A stretch of 64,000 nt of DNA, from positions 15,454-79,453 of the forward strand of contig JADJVN010000022.1 in the NCBI GenBank assembly GCA_016710585.1. Reading direction: 5' to 3'. The position numbers and the translations under genes are program-made. The DNA comes from Saprospiraceae bacterium (lineage in GTDB: Bacteria; Bacteroidota; Bacteroidia; Chitinophagales; Saprospiraceae). The notes under the pieces were generated by a model. The model searched no databases. It was not told the DNA's origin and worked only from the letters and a program-made list of their open reading frames with translations. This document shows, in pieces, positions 20,295 through 29,849 of the stretch (positions are counted from its first letter, which is position 1; each line of letters begins with the position of its first letter).

Positions 20295-20993
20295 ATGATC
20301 GTCGATGTGATTATCCCTGCTTTGAATGAAGAAAAATCCATAGCTCTCGTCATTCAGGACATCCCAAGTTATCTTGTTCGCAATATTTATGTATGTGATA
20401 ATGGAAGCACAGATAATACTGCATCCAATGCAAAATCTGCTGGAGCTATCGTCGTCCATGAAGCAAAAAAAGGTTATGGTGCAGCTTGTTTAAAAGGAAT
20501 CTCGACTATATCTAATACCAATGCCCCACCCGATATCCTCGTCTTCATTGATGGTGATTATTCTGATTATCCTCAAGAACTAGAATCCCTTATCAAACCT
20601 ATAATAGATTCAAACAAAGATTTAGTGATTGGATCACGAGTACTAGGTCTTGCAAGCAAAGGTTCATTGACGCCAGTTCAAAAATTTGGCAACGCATTGT
20701 CGACCAAACTGATTTCATTATTATTCAATGAGCATTTCACAGACCTTGGCCCATTCAGAGCTATTCGATGGGAAAGCCTAATGAAACTGAATATGGTCGA
20801 TCAAAACTATGGCTGGACCGTAGAGATGCAAGTCAAGGCTGCAAAGCTAAAAATGGATTGTTGTGAGGTTCCAGTCAACTATAAAAATAGGATCGGCAAG
20901 TCCAAAGTCTCGGGTACAATCAAAGGCTCAATTTTGGCTGGATACAAAATTTTAAGCACTATTTTCAAGCATTATAATATGTTTATTAAATAA
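20295..20993 (+). CDS. Family 2 glycosyltransferase (polyprenyl-phosphate sugar synthase type)
   Basis: A 232-residue GT-A enzyme resembling dolichyl/polyprenyl-phosphate mannose or glucose synthases. It opens with VDVIIPALNEEKSI, has DNGSTDNT (nucleotide-sugar site), DGDYSDYP (D-x-D, residues ~82-89), and the acceptor region GWTVEMQVKAAK with NYKNRIGKSKVSG. There are no transmembrane helices at the C-terminus. It heads a run of three glycosyltransferase genes; a product of this enzyme could serve as the lipid-linked donor for the GT-C protein at 22.6 kb (inference). Confidence 0.87.
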   Translation: MIVDVIIPALNEEKSIALVIQDIPSYLVRNIYVCDNGSTDNTASNAKSAGAIVVHEAKKGYGAACLKGISTISNTNAPPDILVFIDGDYSDYPQELESLIKPIIDSNKDLVIGSRVLGLASKGSLTPVQKFGNALSTKLISLLFNEHFTDLGPFRAIRWESLMKLNMVDQNYGWTVEMQVKAAKLKMDCCEVPVNYKNRIGKSKVSGTIKGSILAGYKILSTIFKHYNMFIK

Positions 20994-21066
20994 GATGTCA
21001 ATGTTTAGCAAAGCATATTTATTTTGAATAAAGTTCTAATATGTTATCATACATTTGGTTTCAATT

Positions 21067-22545
21067 ATGGAAAGATTTCAAATTATTCTGATAGCGGTTT
21101 ATACTGCTTGCTTATTGTACATGACTATCTTCAGTCTCATTCAGCTTGGATTACTCAAAGAATTTCGAAAAAAGCGAAAAGACAATAAGCCACTTCCTCC
21201 ATTAACATCTGAAGATCCACACCCGATGGTTACGATTCAGTTGCCATTATTCAATGAGATGTTTGTGGTCGAAAGATTGATAGACAATATCATGAAGATC
21301 AATTACCCAAAAGATAAATTAGAAATTCAGGTCCTTGATGACTCCACTGATGACTCTGTGCAGTTGGCTATCAATAAGGTCAACCATTATAAAAATCTTG
21401 GATATAATATAAAGCATATTCATCGCACAGATCGCAGCGGCTACAAAGCTGGAGCATTGAAAGAAGGGATGAAACATGCAGAAGGTGAATTCATTGCCAT
21501 CTTTGATGCAGACTTCTTACCAGAGCCAGATTTTTTGATCAAGGCAATGCCTTATTTTCATAATGACAAAATTGGTGTAGTTCAAACTCGCTGGGAACAT
21601 TTGAATGAAGACTATTCATTATTGACCAAACTTCAAGCATTCCAGTTGAATGTACACTTTACAGTAGAGCAAGCAGGAAGATGTGCTGCAGGTCATTTTT
21701 TACAATTCAATGGTACAGCAGGAATCTGGAGAAGAACTGCAATCGACGAAGCTGGAGGATGGCATTCAGATACATTGACTGAGGACTTAGACTTAAGTTA
21801 TAGAGCTCAATTGAAAGGTTGGAAGATTCAGTATGTAGAAGATATCATTTGCCCTGCTGAATTACCAGCTGAAATTTATGGATTGAAATCTCAGCAATTC
21901 CGTTGGATGAAAGGTGGTGCAGAAAATACAAGAAAATTATTACCTACAATATTAAAAGCAGATCTACCTGCTAGTATAAAATTCCACTCAGCAATGCACT
22001 TGATGGCTTCAGGAATTTTCTTCATCATCCTTTGGGTAGGTATCTTAAGCGTACCGGTATTGTGGGCGATGGATGACCTCGGACTAAAGGCGACCTTCAT
22101 GGGATTCTGTTTATTGGGTACATTGGCAGTGATGTCTGTGTTCTATGAAGCAAATGTAATGATGTGTTGGAAAGAAAAAGGAGTGACAAATCGTTTTTGG
22201 AAATTCGTAATGTTGTTTCCACTATTCATGGCAGTGTCGATGGGATTCAGCTTACACAATAGCATAGCAGTTATACAAGGATATTGGGGTAAAAAATCAA
22301 GTTTTGTTCGCACTCCAAAAATGAATATCTTGAATGTACAAGATAAACTAAAATCGAATCAATACGTGATCCAAAAAATAGATCTTACACTGATCGCAGA
22401 AGCATTGTTCTTTTGTTATTTTGTATTTGCGATTGGTCTAGGTGTTTATTTGGAATATTTTGCATTCATGTTATTCCACATCTTATTGTTGACAGGTTTC
22501 GGAATTAATTTTTTCTACAGCCTACGTCATTTGAGCTTAAAGTAA
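21067..22545 (+). CDS. Membrane family 2 glycosyltransferase (cellulose synthase-like)
   Basis: A ~492-residue processive-type GT2. An N-terminal helix is followed by a cytosolic catalytic domain with PLFNE, LDDSTDDS, DADFLPEP (DxD), TLTEDLDLSYRA (TED), and QQFRWMKGG (the Q-x-x-R-W motif), then four to five C-terminal transmembrane helices. These are the hallmarks of the cellulose/mannan/beta-glycan synthase-like family. ATG 21067 (MERFQIIL) is preferred to the TTG four codons upstream. Product unknown; neighbours suggest envelope glycan or glycolipid synthesis. Confidence 0.88.
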   Translation: MERFQIILIAVYTACLLYMTIFSLIQLGLLKEFRKKRKDNKPLPPLTSEDPHPMVTIQLPLFNEMFVVERLIDNIMKINYPKDKLEIQVLDDSTDDSVQLAINKVNHYKNLGYNIKHIHRTDRSGYKAGALKEGMKHAEGEFIAIFDADFLPEPDFLIKAMPYFHNDKIGVVQTRWEHLNEDYSLLTKLQAFQLNVHFTVEQAGRCAAGHFLQFNGTAGIWRRTAIDEAGGWHSDTLTEDLDLSYRAQLKGWKIQYVEDIICPAELPAEIYGLKSQQFRWMKGGAENTRKLLPTILKADLPASIKFHSAMHLMASGIFFIILWVGILSVPVLWAMDDLGLKATFMGFCLLGTLAVMSVFYEANVMMCWKEKGVTNRFWKFVMLFPLFMAVSMGFSLHNSIAVIQGYWGKKSSFVRTPKMNILNVQDKLKSNQYVIQKIDLTLIAEALFFCYFVFAIGLGVYLEYFAFMLFHILLLTGFGINFFYSLRHLSLK

Positions 22546-22555
22546 AATATACTAC

Positions 22556-23921
22556 ATGAAGATTTGGAGAATTGTCATTGGTATTCTCCTCTTGCTATGC
22601 TTTGAAATTCATTTATTGTATTTTGTCAAGCAATCTGATTTCTTTGCATTATTGCTTGATTATACAGGGCTTTTTATTGTCTATTGTTTTTTATTTTATT
22701 CTTGCAAAGAAAAGCTAAGTAATAAATTTATATTCAGTTTATTCTCTGCGACACGAGTCGTAGGATTATTTGCATTCCCAATGTTGTCTGATGATATCTA
22801 TAGGTTTTGGTGGGATGGATATTTTAATTTTCAAGGCTTTAATCCATTCCAATACAAGCCGAATGAATTGATAGCATTGCATCCAGAATATCTACAAGAT
22901 GCTTCCATTAAAAGTATCTACAGTCATCTCAACTCACCAGAGTACTATTCTGTATATCCTGCTATTTGTCAATTCCTATTTCTCATTGCTGCAAAAATTA
23001 GTTCGACTAATTTAGCCTTATTTGCGATTGTCTTAAAAGTTATATTTATAGCAATAGATTTTATCATTGTTATCTATTTAAAAAAGTTACTAGAAACTTT
23101 CAATAAAAGCAATCATAGCTCCCTATTCTATATTTTAAATCCATTAATACTCATTGAGATTCATGGGAATTTGCATTTTGAGATACTGATACTTTTGGGT
23201 TTATGTCTTTCGCTTTATTTTCTGTTTCAAAATTCATTTTTCAAATCGGGAATATGGTTTGGTGTCTCCATCATTGGGAAATTGACAAGTGGGATTTTTG
23301 CTCCATTGATATTACATTTATTTATTTAATAAAAAATAAAAATCGGCTGTATTATTATGCATTGCGACTGCCATCATATGCCTTAGCTTTTTTATTTATC
23401 CAGGAAAATATTATTCCAATTTTCTACAAAGCATTAGACTATATTTTAAACAATTCGAATTCAATTCTTTTTTGTTTAGACCACTTTACCAATTTAATTT
23501 CAATGCAAATTTCCATGAATTAAATGCACATCTTGGGCAACTATTATCTAGTTTGTTTATGGCAGTATTTATTTTTCTATTAATCTCATTTATTAGAAAA
23601 AAAATAGACTTTTTTCAAGCACTTTGGCTTAGTCTATTTATGTACTTAATATGCAGCGCTTCGATTCATCCTTGGTATATCTCTACATTGATATTGCTAG
23701 GTACATTTTGTTTTCCTATTAGTACTTTGGCATGGAGCTTTTTGATTGTGGTGAGTTATGCTAAATATAACACTGTTACATTCCTCTATCTTGGAAATTT
23801 CATCCTTTTTGAGTACATGATTGTAATTGCAATTCTTTGTTATGAAATATTGAAGAGAAAAGGCCTAAAATCCATCAACAAATCTCTTTGGATAAGCCAT
23901 CGAAATTTTAGCTCCGAATAA
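22556..23921 (+). CDS. GT-C type mannosyltransferase-like membrane protein, two frameshifts
   Basis: A polytopic membrane protein of about 455 residues in three frames. The N-terminal frame (to ~23325) has about six helices and the motif LSDDIYRFWWDGY, characteristic of polyprenyl-phosphate-dependent GT-C mannosyltransferases (MptB/PIG-M-like). The middle frame (about 23310-23465) reads YLIKNKNRLYYYALRLPSY, and the last frame (from ~23466) reads FRPLYQFNFNANFHELNAHLGQ and later CSASIHPWYIST, where HPWY is another family feature. One missing base at each junction explains the breaks. Starts 10 bases after the GT2 gene. Confidence 0.75.
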
Positions 23922-23956
23922 CAAAATACATCGAAATGTGCCAACCCCAATATAGC

Positions 23957-24080
23957 GCAAAACATAAGGTGCAGGAATTGACTTCAAATCACCATACCCC
24001 ATAATCGTCGTAGGAACACTAAAAATATGTCTAAGATTGCCCAATTTGTTATTTTTAAGCCACTCATCAAACGAAACCAT
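23957..24080 (-). pseudogene. Possible fragment of an FAD-dependent oxidoreductase
   Basis: The first ~42 codons from ATG 24080 (FDEWLKNNKLGNLRHIF, then TTIMGYG and SIPAPYVLRYI) resemble an internal piece of FAD-dependent amine-oxidase-like proteins. I recognise this only from pattern memory. After that the frame (to 23865) is antisense to the GT-C gene and loses resemblance. No flavin-binding N-terminus lies upstream. It is probably a remnant; chance is not excluded. Confidence 0.3.
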
Positions 24081-24089
24081 AAGTTAAGC

Positions 24090-24269
24090 TTAAGATGTCA
24101 GTCTAATATTTCCTGCTTTAGGTAAGACTTTATTTAACTTCCATCGTATAAAAAGATAGCGTACATTACTCCAAATAAATAAACATGTGTCTTTTAATAC
24201 GGCTCTAATCAATGATTGAAACTTTCCCATACTTCTATTGATAGCAATTGGTGCTTTTTCATGATACAT
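24090..24269 (-). CDS. Uncharacterised 59-codon ORF
   Basis: ATG 24267-24269 to TAA 24090-24092 encodes a basic, Arg/Lys/Trp-rich peptide (KFQSLIRAVLKDTCLFIW, RYLFIRWKLNKVLPKAG). It is upstream of, and codirectional with, the putative oxidoreductase fragment. No family recognised. It may be part of the same decayed region. Confidence 0.25.
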   Translation of the reverse strand: MYHEKAPIAINRSMGKFQSLIRAVLKDTCLFIWSNVRYLFIRWKLNKVLPKAGNIRLTS

Positions 24270-24336
24270 TTATTAAAATTTGATATTAGTGAACAGAATC
24301 AGAATAATTGACTAGGAAATAGGTATAAATAAAAAA

Positions 24337-24367
24337 AGTTGGCAATTTGCACTGCCAACTTTTTTTT
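24337..24367. terminator. Bidirectional terminator after gldN
   Basis: An 8-bp stem AGTTGGCA / TGCCAACT has an A-run on the left and TTTTTTT on the right. It can act for both strands; on the minus strand it lies 24 bases beyond the gldN stop. Confidence 0.85.
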
Positions 24368-24390
24368 ATGTAAAAAATAGAATTTTTCTT

Positions 24391-25275
24391 TTAATAAACC
24401 CAGAGATCGTGTTCAAAATTGAACAACTCATTTTTAATTTTCTCTGATTCTAATAATAACTGAATTCCAGCATTATCACCATACTTCTCAGGTGTATATA
24501 CATCTTGCAATCTCACATCTTGAACATTCGATTGTTTTAAAATATAACTTGAGAAGAATCGAGTATCAAATATATCCGCCCAAGAACTTGGACTAATATC
24601 ATTCTTTTCATTGAATACTCTTTCTCTGGCGAATACCTGTCTTGCATCTGGATAGTAAATCCAAAACATAGGTAATTCATACTTAACTTCACCTGTAGAG
24701 GCATCTTTCTCCTCTTTTATTGGAGAAATACCGAGAATTCTACAATATACTCTTGAAGCTTCTTTGTCAAAATACCACAACTCTTTTACACGGAATTTTT
24801 TAATATCTGTATAGTCGATATCATTGTGGATAATTTTCACCGATTCTTCATAAGTATCTGGATCATAAGTAGTGATTGTATCTGTTTTTGAAAGCATTGC
24901 TTCCAAATCACTTCCAGTTACTCTTTTCTTAAATTCATCAGTAGCAAATATCTTCATATCTCCTGCCTTAGCAGCATCTATTAATATTTTGAAAAAAGGT
25001 CTTTCTGGATACATAAACTGAATGTTCATTTTCTCACGAACATCTAATACTCTCCATATTCTTTTTTCCCATACAATATCTGCTTCACGAATTGGTTCGT
25101 AAGCCAAGATGCGCTGTTCTTTCAATACTTCGCGCTCTACGATATCATCTAACATTCCTGAAGTGTCTTCTACTTCGCTAGACTCTGTCAAAGACTCATC
25201 TTCAACTTGAGCCTGCAAACTGCTCACCAATAATGAAAAGATGAAAAATAGACCAAAATTTTTTAATATTTGCAT
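24391..25275 (-). CDS. gldN: T9SS/gliding protein GldN (PorN)
   Basis: A 294-residue periplasmic component of the type IX secretion core, which in F. johnsoniae and P. gingivalis partners GldK/PorK to form a ring under the outer membrane. It has a signal peptide (to ~QAQ22) and the family pattern around ADIVWEKRIWRVLDVREKMN (residues 65-84). Further along come KELWYFDKEASRVYCRILGISP and MFWIYYPDARQVFARERVFN. Last gene of the gldKLMN operon, 21 bases after gldM, with a terminator downstream. Confidence 0.95.
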   Translation of the reverse strand: MQILKNFGLFFIFSLLVSSLQAQVEDESLTESSEVEDTSGMLDDIVEREVLKEQRILAYEPIREADIVWEKRIWRVLDVREKMNIQFMYPERPFFKILIDAAKAGDMKIFATDEFKKRVTGSDLEAMLSKTDTITTYDPDTYEESVKIIHNDIDYTDIKKFRVKELWYFDKEASRVYCRILGISPIKEEKDASTGEVKYELPMFWIYYPDARQVFARERVFNEKNDISPSSWADIFDTRFFSSYILKQSNVQDVRLQDVYTPEKYGDNAGIQLLLESEKIKNELFNFEHDLWVY

Positions 25276-25296
25276 ACTTATAATTTAAAAATAATA

Positions 25297-26835
25297 TTAT
25301 TGAACTTTGAAAGACATATCACCCAATGGACGAGCAGTATTGTCTCCTGGACATTTTGCTTTAATATCTTCAAATAGATATCTGTCTCCTGGCTTTGCCT
25401 TACTAATTAAATCTTGAACTTTACCTTCAAAACGGCCTCCTGAATTCAATGCAATTTCAGCATCTTGTCTTGGAGCAACTCTTACAAGTTGGAATCCTAC
25501 AATAGCACATTTAGCATCGAAATCGAAGTTTTCAAGAATAGGAAGAACACCTTGTTGAGCTTTCAACTCACCATTTCCAATTCCACCACCTTTCTTATTT
25601 CCAAGTTTTGCAACTGGATCTGGAATTCTTTTTACGCGGAATTTGAAGTTTGTGGCGGTCAAACCTCCACCTGAAACTGAAATGGTAGCTTCGCCTTGTT
25701 GGCTAACTGTAGCATTGTATTCCCTCCAGAAACTTTTTGTAAGATTGATTCCACCACCTGTAGCAGAAACAGTCAAAGCATTGGAAGATACACCTGCTGC
25801 AGATACTGCAACTGGATTGTCAACGCCCATATAGAATACGTTCATCTTCTCAGCTGCAACGTTACAAGAACGCTCTCCTACTTCATATTCGAATTCTCGC
25901 TTGTATGTTTCAGACTTATTTGTTACTGGATTAAATACTGATGCAACAGCTGTATATTTTTTCACACCTACATCTCCTGGAGTTGTTTTCCAAGCTGCTT
26001 CACCATCCTTGTTTACTGGAAGGGATGAACCATTCACACTCAAAGATACCTTTGTATTTGTTGATGAACTTGTAGAAGCCGCCATTGAAATAGTAGTTTC
26101 AAAAGATTCACCCTTAATAATATATGATTTCTTTGGAGATGAAATAACTGTAAATTTATCCAATACAACGTCAGTTCCTCCCAATTTCTTACTCATATGA
26201 TTCAAAACTGCATTTTCAGAAGCTTTAGCATCATTGATGAATTTTGTAAAGATAGGTTGAACTGCACCTAATGGCATTTGTTTAAAAGTAAACTCCTCCC
26301 AAGATTTCTTAGAAGAATGCTTCCAAGTTTCATCATCTACATTCAATGGAATTTCAGTCTCCATTCTTGAACGTAACGAATCATCAATTAAAGACAAGAA
26401 TTTACCTCTGTATTCAAGAATTTTATTCTTGAGCTCAAGGCCCTTACCACCATTTAGCAAATTCCTAGTGGTTACATCTTTATCTTTCTTACCTTTTAAT
26501 TCCCTTTTTTCACCTTTAATAATGTAATCTCCATCATCAACAGATCCATTTTTGTTACCAGACTTATCGATAAGGTCATTTACAAGATCATTTACATAGG
26601 TAGAAAATTCGTTGCCGTACTGAACAGCCATAGGAGCTCTTTCGGAAAATCTAGCAAATTCTGGTTTTGCTTTTGCTCTTTCAGCAATTGATGCTGGTAA
26701 AGAATTATTTGCCAGATCCAAGGTTTTATTGGATTGTTCTAGACCTAAATTTACCATCTTAAATGCATTGAAGATTTCAGCAGAAACGTTCAACGCCAAT
26801 AAAGCTGTAAGTACCAAGTACATAATATTGATCAT
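25297..26835 (-). CDS. gldM: T9SS/gliding motor protein GldM (PorM), N-terminus incomplete as called
   Basis: Inner-membrane rotor/stalk protein of the T9SS motor. One N-terminal transmembrane helix (MINIMYLVLTALLALNVSAE) is followed by a long periplasmic region of helical and beta domains, including the C-terminal GldM domain. The conserved residues that normally precede the helix (I-P-K-x-P-R-Q) are present in frame just upstream of ATG 26835 (KIPKQPRQL). No ATG, GTG or TTG precedes them before a stop. The true start therefore seems lost in a small deletion or indel at the gldL/gldM junction. The start called here overlaps the gldL stop (TGATG). Confidence 0.93.
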   Translation of the reverse strand: MINIMYLVLTALLALNVSAEIFNAFKMVNLGLEQSNKTLDLANNSLPASIAERAKAKPEFARFSERAPMAVQYGNEFSTYVNDLVNDLIDKSGNKNGSVDDGDYIIKGEKRELKGKKDKDVTTRNLLNGGKGLELKNKILEYRGKFLSLIDDSLRSRMETEIPLNVDDETWKHSSKKSWEEFTFKQMPLGAVQPIFTKFINDAKASENAVLNHMSKKLGGTDVVLDKFTVISSPKKSYIIKGESFETTISMAASTSSSTNTKVSLSVNGSSLPVNKDGEAAWKTTPGDVGVKKYTAVASVFNPVTNKSETYKREFEYEVGERSCNVAAEKMNVFYMGVDNPVAVSAAGVSSNALTVSATGGGINLTKSFWREYNATVSQQGEATISVSGGGLTATNFKFRVKRIPDPVAKLGNKKGGGIGNGELKAQQGVLPILENFDFDAKCAIVGFQLVRVAPRQDAEIALNSGGRFEGKVQDLISKAKPGDRYLFEDIKAKCPGDNTARPLGDMSFKVQ

Positions 26836-27377
26836 CAGCTGCCGGGGCTGCTTAGGAATTTTTTCAAATTTGATACTTGCTCAGAATATGCTTTAGTATC
26901 TTCCAATGAATTACCCAATGTCGTCATTGCTTCATTCATTTTTGTATAAAAATTACCCATTGTCTTGATCTGATCTCCAGCCTTAGAGAAATCTACTTCT
27001 TGCAATGCCTTCAATGAGCCTAAGCTCTTTGACATGTTTTGCAATTCACCTAACATTCCTCCCAACTGGTTTTCTACAGCCTCGCCATTCAAAGGTCTAA
27101 CTGAATTTTTCATTGGACCATCAGTTAATGGATTGATTCTAGAGCTATAATCATCTAATCCTGGATATAATTTCTCCCAATAATAATCTTTATCTGGAGG
27201 CAAAATTCCTAAGATTAAGAATAAAACTGCTTCAGTTATTAGTCCTGCTGTCAACATAGCATCTCCCCCCTCTTTTGATAAGATTTTGAAAAGCGCACCA
27301 ATCATAACGATTGCGGCACCAACACCAATCAAGAAATTCTTAAAGTATTTAAACCCTGTTGTTTTGTAAAAAGCCAT
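26835..27377 (-). CDS. gldL: T9SS/gliding motor protein GldL (PorL), C-terminus probably truncated
   Basis: Proton-motive-force-driven stator-like protein with two transmembrane helices. The start MAFYKTTGFKYFKNFLIG (ATG 27377) matches family N-termini better than ATG 27416. The conserved glutamate of helix 2 is visible in GLITEAVLFLILG. A coiled C-terminal region follows. The protein ends at residue 180 with an atypical FLSSPGS, whereas homologues are about 210-220 residues and continue after ...EQVSxL. Together with the missing gldM start this suggests lost sequence at the junction. Confidence 0.92.
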   Translation of the reverse strand: MAFYKTTGFKYFKNFLIGVGAAIVMIGALFKILSKEGGDAMLTAGLITEAVLFLILGILPPDKDYYWEKLYPGLDDYSSRINPLTDGPMKNSVRPLNGEAVENQLGGMLGELQNMSKSLGSLKALQEVDFSKAGDQIKTMGNFYTKMNEAMTTLGNSLEDTKAYSEQVSNLKKFLSSPGS

Positions 27378-27416
27378 TGTGAAATTTTTTTTGGTTAAAT
27401 AGATATTGTTTGTCAA

Positions 27417-28664
27417 TTAATTGTTGAAATCATTTGCCGAACGGCCTAAGAATGTCAATACACTTCTAAATCCGATATAAGACTTAGTTGTATCTTGAAA
27501 TTCCCAGTTTCTTGTACCAGTTTGTAAGTAATAACCGATATCTTTCCAAGATCCTCCGCGGATTACTTTTCTCTTAAAAGAGTTCGGATCTTCATCTTTG
27601 GCGTCATATTTAATATCCGGATTCATATCATGTATAAATGAATAAGCATTGTCATGAAATGATGTTTCAGTCCACTCTGACACATTACCTGACATATTAT
27701 ATAATCCATATTCATTAGGGAAATACGCATCAGCTTTTACTGTATATTGACCACCATCTTCTGGATAGTTACCACGTCCAGGCTTAAAGTTAGCCAATAG
27801 ACAACCCTTTGCATTTCTCAAATAGTAACCTCCCCATGGAAATGGAGCCAATTCCTTACCTCCTCGAGCAGCCCACTCCCACTCATGTTCTGTAGGAAGT
27901 CTAAATTCTTCAGAGTTTGGCTCATCCTCACCTTTAGCTTTATCCCAAAGTTGTGTTCTCCAGAAACAAAATGCTCTCGCTTGTTTCCAATTTACACCTA
28001 CCACAGGATAATCGTCAAAAGCTGGATGTGAATAATAATTACGTGTTAGTGGCTCATTATATGAGTATGCAAAGTCTCTTATCCAGCAAAGTGTATCTGG
28101 ATAAACTCCAATTTTCTCTTTTTTGATTATAGAGCTTCGTTTTATGTCTTTTACATTAGCTGCTTTTTGCCAATCCTTCCATTCCCACTCGTAGATTAAC
28201 TTACGTGTGTCGACTTCGGTTTTGCCTTTGAAAGCATCAGCGCCTTGGAAATTTAGCTCCTTTAGAGTTTCATCTTCCCAATCAATCTCCTGTTCCCAGT
28301 CGATTTCTTCTTCGCCAGTGCCATCTTCACTTTCAATAAAATGACCAAGCGTCCTATGAGCTAACTCAGCTTTTACATATTCTACAAATTGACGATACTC
28401 ATTATTAGTGATTTCTGTATCATCCATGTAAAAACCTGAAATAGATATGGATTTAGCTTTTTGGATATTGGTGTTGAAGTTATCCTGATCACTCTGACCT
28501 ATAACTAATGTACCACTAGGAACATACACCATTCCGAACGGGTTTATTCCACCCCACTTTGGCCGGTCTTGTACACCGATCAATTCACCTTCCTGTTTAT
28601 TTTTCCCACAAGAGTAAGAAAAAAGAATAAACAAGACAAAAAGAGAGAGATTCAATTTCCTCAT
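27417..28664 (-). CDS. gldK: T9SS/gliding lipoprotein GldK (PorK)
   Basis: A 415-residue lipoprotein (lipobox ...LFSYSCGKN, Cys19) with a formylglycine-generating-enzyme-like (FGE/SUMF) fold: FGMVYVPSGTLVIGQSD, DDTEITNNEYRQF, PVVGVNWKQARAFCFWR, LPTEHEWEWAARGG, YGLYNMSGNVSEW, and RKVIRGGSWKD near the end. GldK lacks the FGE catalytic role and forms the outer-membrane ring with GldN. First gene of gldKLMN, preceded by a good promoter at 28704-28734. Confidence 0.95.
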   Translation of the reverse strand: MRKLNLSLFVLFILFSYSCGKNKQEGELIGVQDRPKWGGINPFGMVYVPSGTLVIGQSDQDNFNTNIQKAKSISISGFYMDDTEITNNEYRQFVEYVKAELAHRTLGHFIESEDGTGEEEIDWEQEIDWEDETLKELNFQGADAFKGKTEVDTRKLIYEWEWKDWQKAANVKDIKRSSIIKKEKIGVYPDTLCWIRDFAYSYNEPLTRNYYSHPAFDDYPVVGVNWKQARAFCFWRTQLWDKAKGEDEPNSEEFRLPTEHEWEWAARGGKELAPFPWGGYYLRNAKGCLLANFKPGRGNYPEDGGQYTVKADAYFPNEYGLYNMSGNVSEWTETSFHDNAYSFIHDMNPDIKYDAKDEDPNSFKRKVIRGGSWKDIGYYLQTGTRNWEFQDTTKSYIGFRSVLTFLGRSANDFNN

Positions 28665-28703
28665 CTGATTTAGATTTACCTACTTTGTCTAAAAAAATTC
28701 GTG

Positions 28704-28734
28704 TAAATATACGCCTATTATATTTTTACACAAA
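28704..28734 (-). promoter_or_regulatory. Promoter of gldKLMN
   Basis: On the minus strand TTTG (28731-28734) is followed by exactly 19 bases and then TATATTTA (28704-28711). This matches the Bacteroidota -33 TTTG / -7 TAnnTTTG pattern except for the last base. It sits 40 bases before the gldK start. Confidence 0.6.
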
Positions 28735-28886
28735 AAAAATTTGTAATTTTATAAAAATCAATATTTAATACCTACCTATTATATGCAGAACTAAATATCG
28801 TTTGCTTTTATTGTTTAATATATAAAATTTTATTTTTTTCTTTATATATTTATTTTTATAATATAATTCTTATTGACTGCAAGCAT

Positions 28887-29849
28887 TTAATCGATCCATC
28901 TCGGATTATAATCTATACCTCGCTGTCGCTCAAATTCTCTTTTATTGCTGAAAGAATACTTCAATCCAAACTCTTGAGTCAATCCAAATTTTTTTTCTGA
29001 AACAGGAGAAATCCTAGATTCAACTGTGGCACACAAGACTATTTTGGGAAATATTTCATATCCAAAGCTGAATTGGATAGCATCAAGAGAATTCCTTTGA
29101 ATTCCTCTAATCCCAATACCTCCAAATATTTTGCCATTATAGTTGAGATTTGAAAATAATTCGATTTGGTTTTGAAATAAATTGGTATAAACATGGATTA
29201 TCGGCCTAAATCTCCATAAATCGCTTAACTTGTACTCATTTGTGAGTGTCAAAATTGCCAAATTCCTCAAATCTGGATTTATCCTCGATCTAAGGGTCTT
29301 TAAACTTTGAAAGGAAATGCCACCTTCAAGCCATTTGCTTTGTATCCAAAAAGCCAAATTTATACCTAGAATACTTGTATTCTTATAATTATCAATAAAG
29401 AATGGTTCTTGATGATCAAATACAGAATTTGAATAAATCCCCTCTGGGGTAATTGCTTTTGAAAAATTATAATTAATCCTCGAATAGCTACCGCCTATAC
29501 CAATTGAATATAAAATACGCTTGGAAAGAAAAATCTTATTAAAACTAGGTCTAAGTCCAAAACTATTCTGTAAACCAATACTTTCATGAAACATTGCCAA
29601 GCCCATCGCCGACTTGAGTCTTAATAATGGCATATTGAATTGAAATTGTTGATTTATTGGTCTCCCATTAAAAGCTGCCCATTGATCGCGATGAACAATT
29701 GTGAATACAGTTTTTCCCTCCAGTCCAGCATAAGCAATATTTTGAAGGTAATGATCAAAATTTTTTGAAGCAAAAATGACTTGAGACTGAGCATCCACAT
29801 CAATCCCACCAGTTAGAATAAATAATAGTATGATTAGCTTTTTTGTCAT
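28887..29849 (-). CDS. PorP/SprF family T9SS outer-membrane protein
   Basis: A 320-residue outer-membrane beta-barrel with a signal peptide ending near DVDAQ. It shows the family start: SQVIFASKNFDHYLQNIAYAGLEG (N-P/A-x-x-A-G pattern), HRDQWAAFNGRP (the R-x-Q-W motif), and SAMGLAMFHESIGL. PorP/SprF proteins anchor or assist particular T9SS substrates or the motor; P. gingivalis has porP upstream of porK-L-M-N, as here. Its start overlaps the YyaL gene by one base. Confidence 0.9.
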   Translation of the reverse strand: MTKKLIILLFILTGGIDVDAQSQVIFASKNFDHYLQNIAYAGLEGKTVFTIVHRDQWAAFNGRPINQQFQFNMPLLRLKSAMGLAMFHESIGLQNSFGLRPSFNKIFLSKRILYSIGIGGSYSRINYNFSKAITPEGIYSNSVFDHQEPFFIDNYKNTSILGINLAFWIQSKWLEGGISFQSLKTLRSRINPDLRNLAILTLTNEYKLSDLWRFRPIIHVYTNLFQNQIELFSNLNYNGKIFGGIGIRGIQRNSLDAIQFSFGYEIFPKIVLCATVESRISPVSEKKFGLTQEFGLKYSFSNKREFERQRGIDYNPRWID

